Shown here in pieces: positions 63,893-64,000 of a stretch of DNA of 64,000 nucleotides. This stretch comes from Azorinus chamasolen (Eukaryota; Mollusca; Bivalvia; Cardiida; Solecurtidae): assembly GCA_963576725.1 (NCBI GenBank), contig OY755241.1:29762853-29826852 (forward strand). The letters are read 5' to 3'. The first letter of the stretch is position 1; the number at the start of each line of letters is the position of its first letter. Both the position numbers and the translations under genes were made by a program. A model generated the notes under the pieces. The model did not search any database and had not been told where the DNA came from. It worked only from the letters and a program-made list of their open reading frames with translations.

Positions 63893-64000
63893 GTATGTAA
63901 CATGACTATTTTCAATAGGTAGTAATTTAGATACAATAAAACTGCATGTATGAGTCATGCAGGAAACATCACATAGAAAACACACAGTCGCCCCAACATG

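Overview
The window is eukaryotic, AT-rich, repeat-dense animal DNA with short spliced genes. It is most probably from a bivalve mollusc. The evidence is a tandem family of secreted coiled-coil + C1q proteins (a group greatly expanded in bivalves), a multi-copy amidated neuropeptide precursor, tRNA-derived SINEs, and very many hairpin MITEs. A dreissenid mussel is my guess, but the species cannot be fixed from the sequence alone.

Layout. Bases 1-13,000 hold no convincing gene: a 17-bp satellite (1-517), a 15-bp-type satellite (5.1-5.85 kb), SINEs and nested MITEs. Bases 13,009-14,055 encode a 348-aa neuropeptide precursor on the + strand, preceded by a splice acceptor at its ATG. Bases 14.1-22.3 kb are MITEs, a 2.2-kb Harbinger-like non-autonomous element (18,382-20,600), a 38-bp array and a 50-bp minisatellite. 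From 22.5 kb to the end there is a + strand cluster of two-exon C1q-domain genes: a dead exon-1 copy (22,520), three apparently intact genes (24,170-25,768; 34,789-36,375; 44,212-47,114), a dead exon-1 copy (48,580), a gene with an in-frame stop at the start of its C1q exon (58,796-61,151), and an exon 1 running off the right edge that has a stop at codon 4 (63,535-63,892). The space between them is filled by a tandemly duplicated LINE (28.3-32.9 kb), Penelope/LINE-type retroelement fragments mostly antisense to the C1q genes, a dead mariner (42.5-43.9 kb), a second LINE (53.2-56.4 kb) and microsatellites, including about 175 bp of (AC)n.

How the genes work together. The C1q genes share one architecture: signal peptide, heptad-rich stalk, phase-1 intron, C-terminal C1q domain. 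Two exon-1 subfamilies occur (MNTFLLAACFC type and MKRFVFVVCF type). Their 5' flanks keep AGATAAG boxes and, in most copies, a TATA-like box, which suggests common regulation. A segmental duplication links 17.6-24.6 kb with 40.75-44.6 kb. It carries promoter, MITEs and exon 1 together, so the cluster grew by local duplication.

The most unusual feature is the MITE population. Several families with different termini (TTAA-flanked and TA-flanked) all carry a long near-perfect central hairpin. Most share a core of the form GCTCCTATAGGAGC. One TA-flanked terminus also appears to have seeded the satellite at the left edge.
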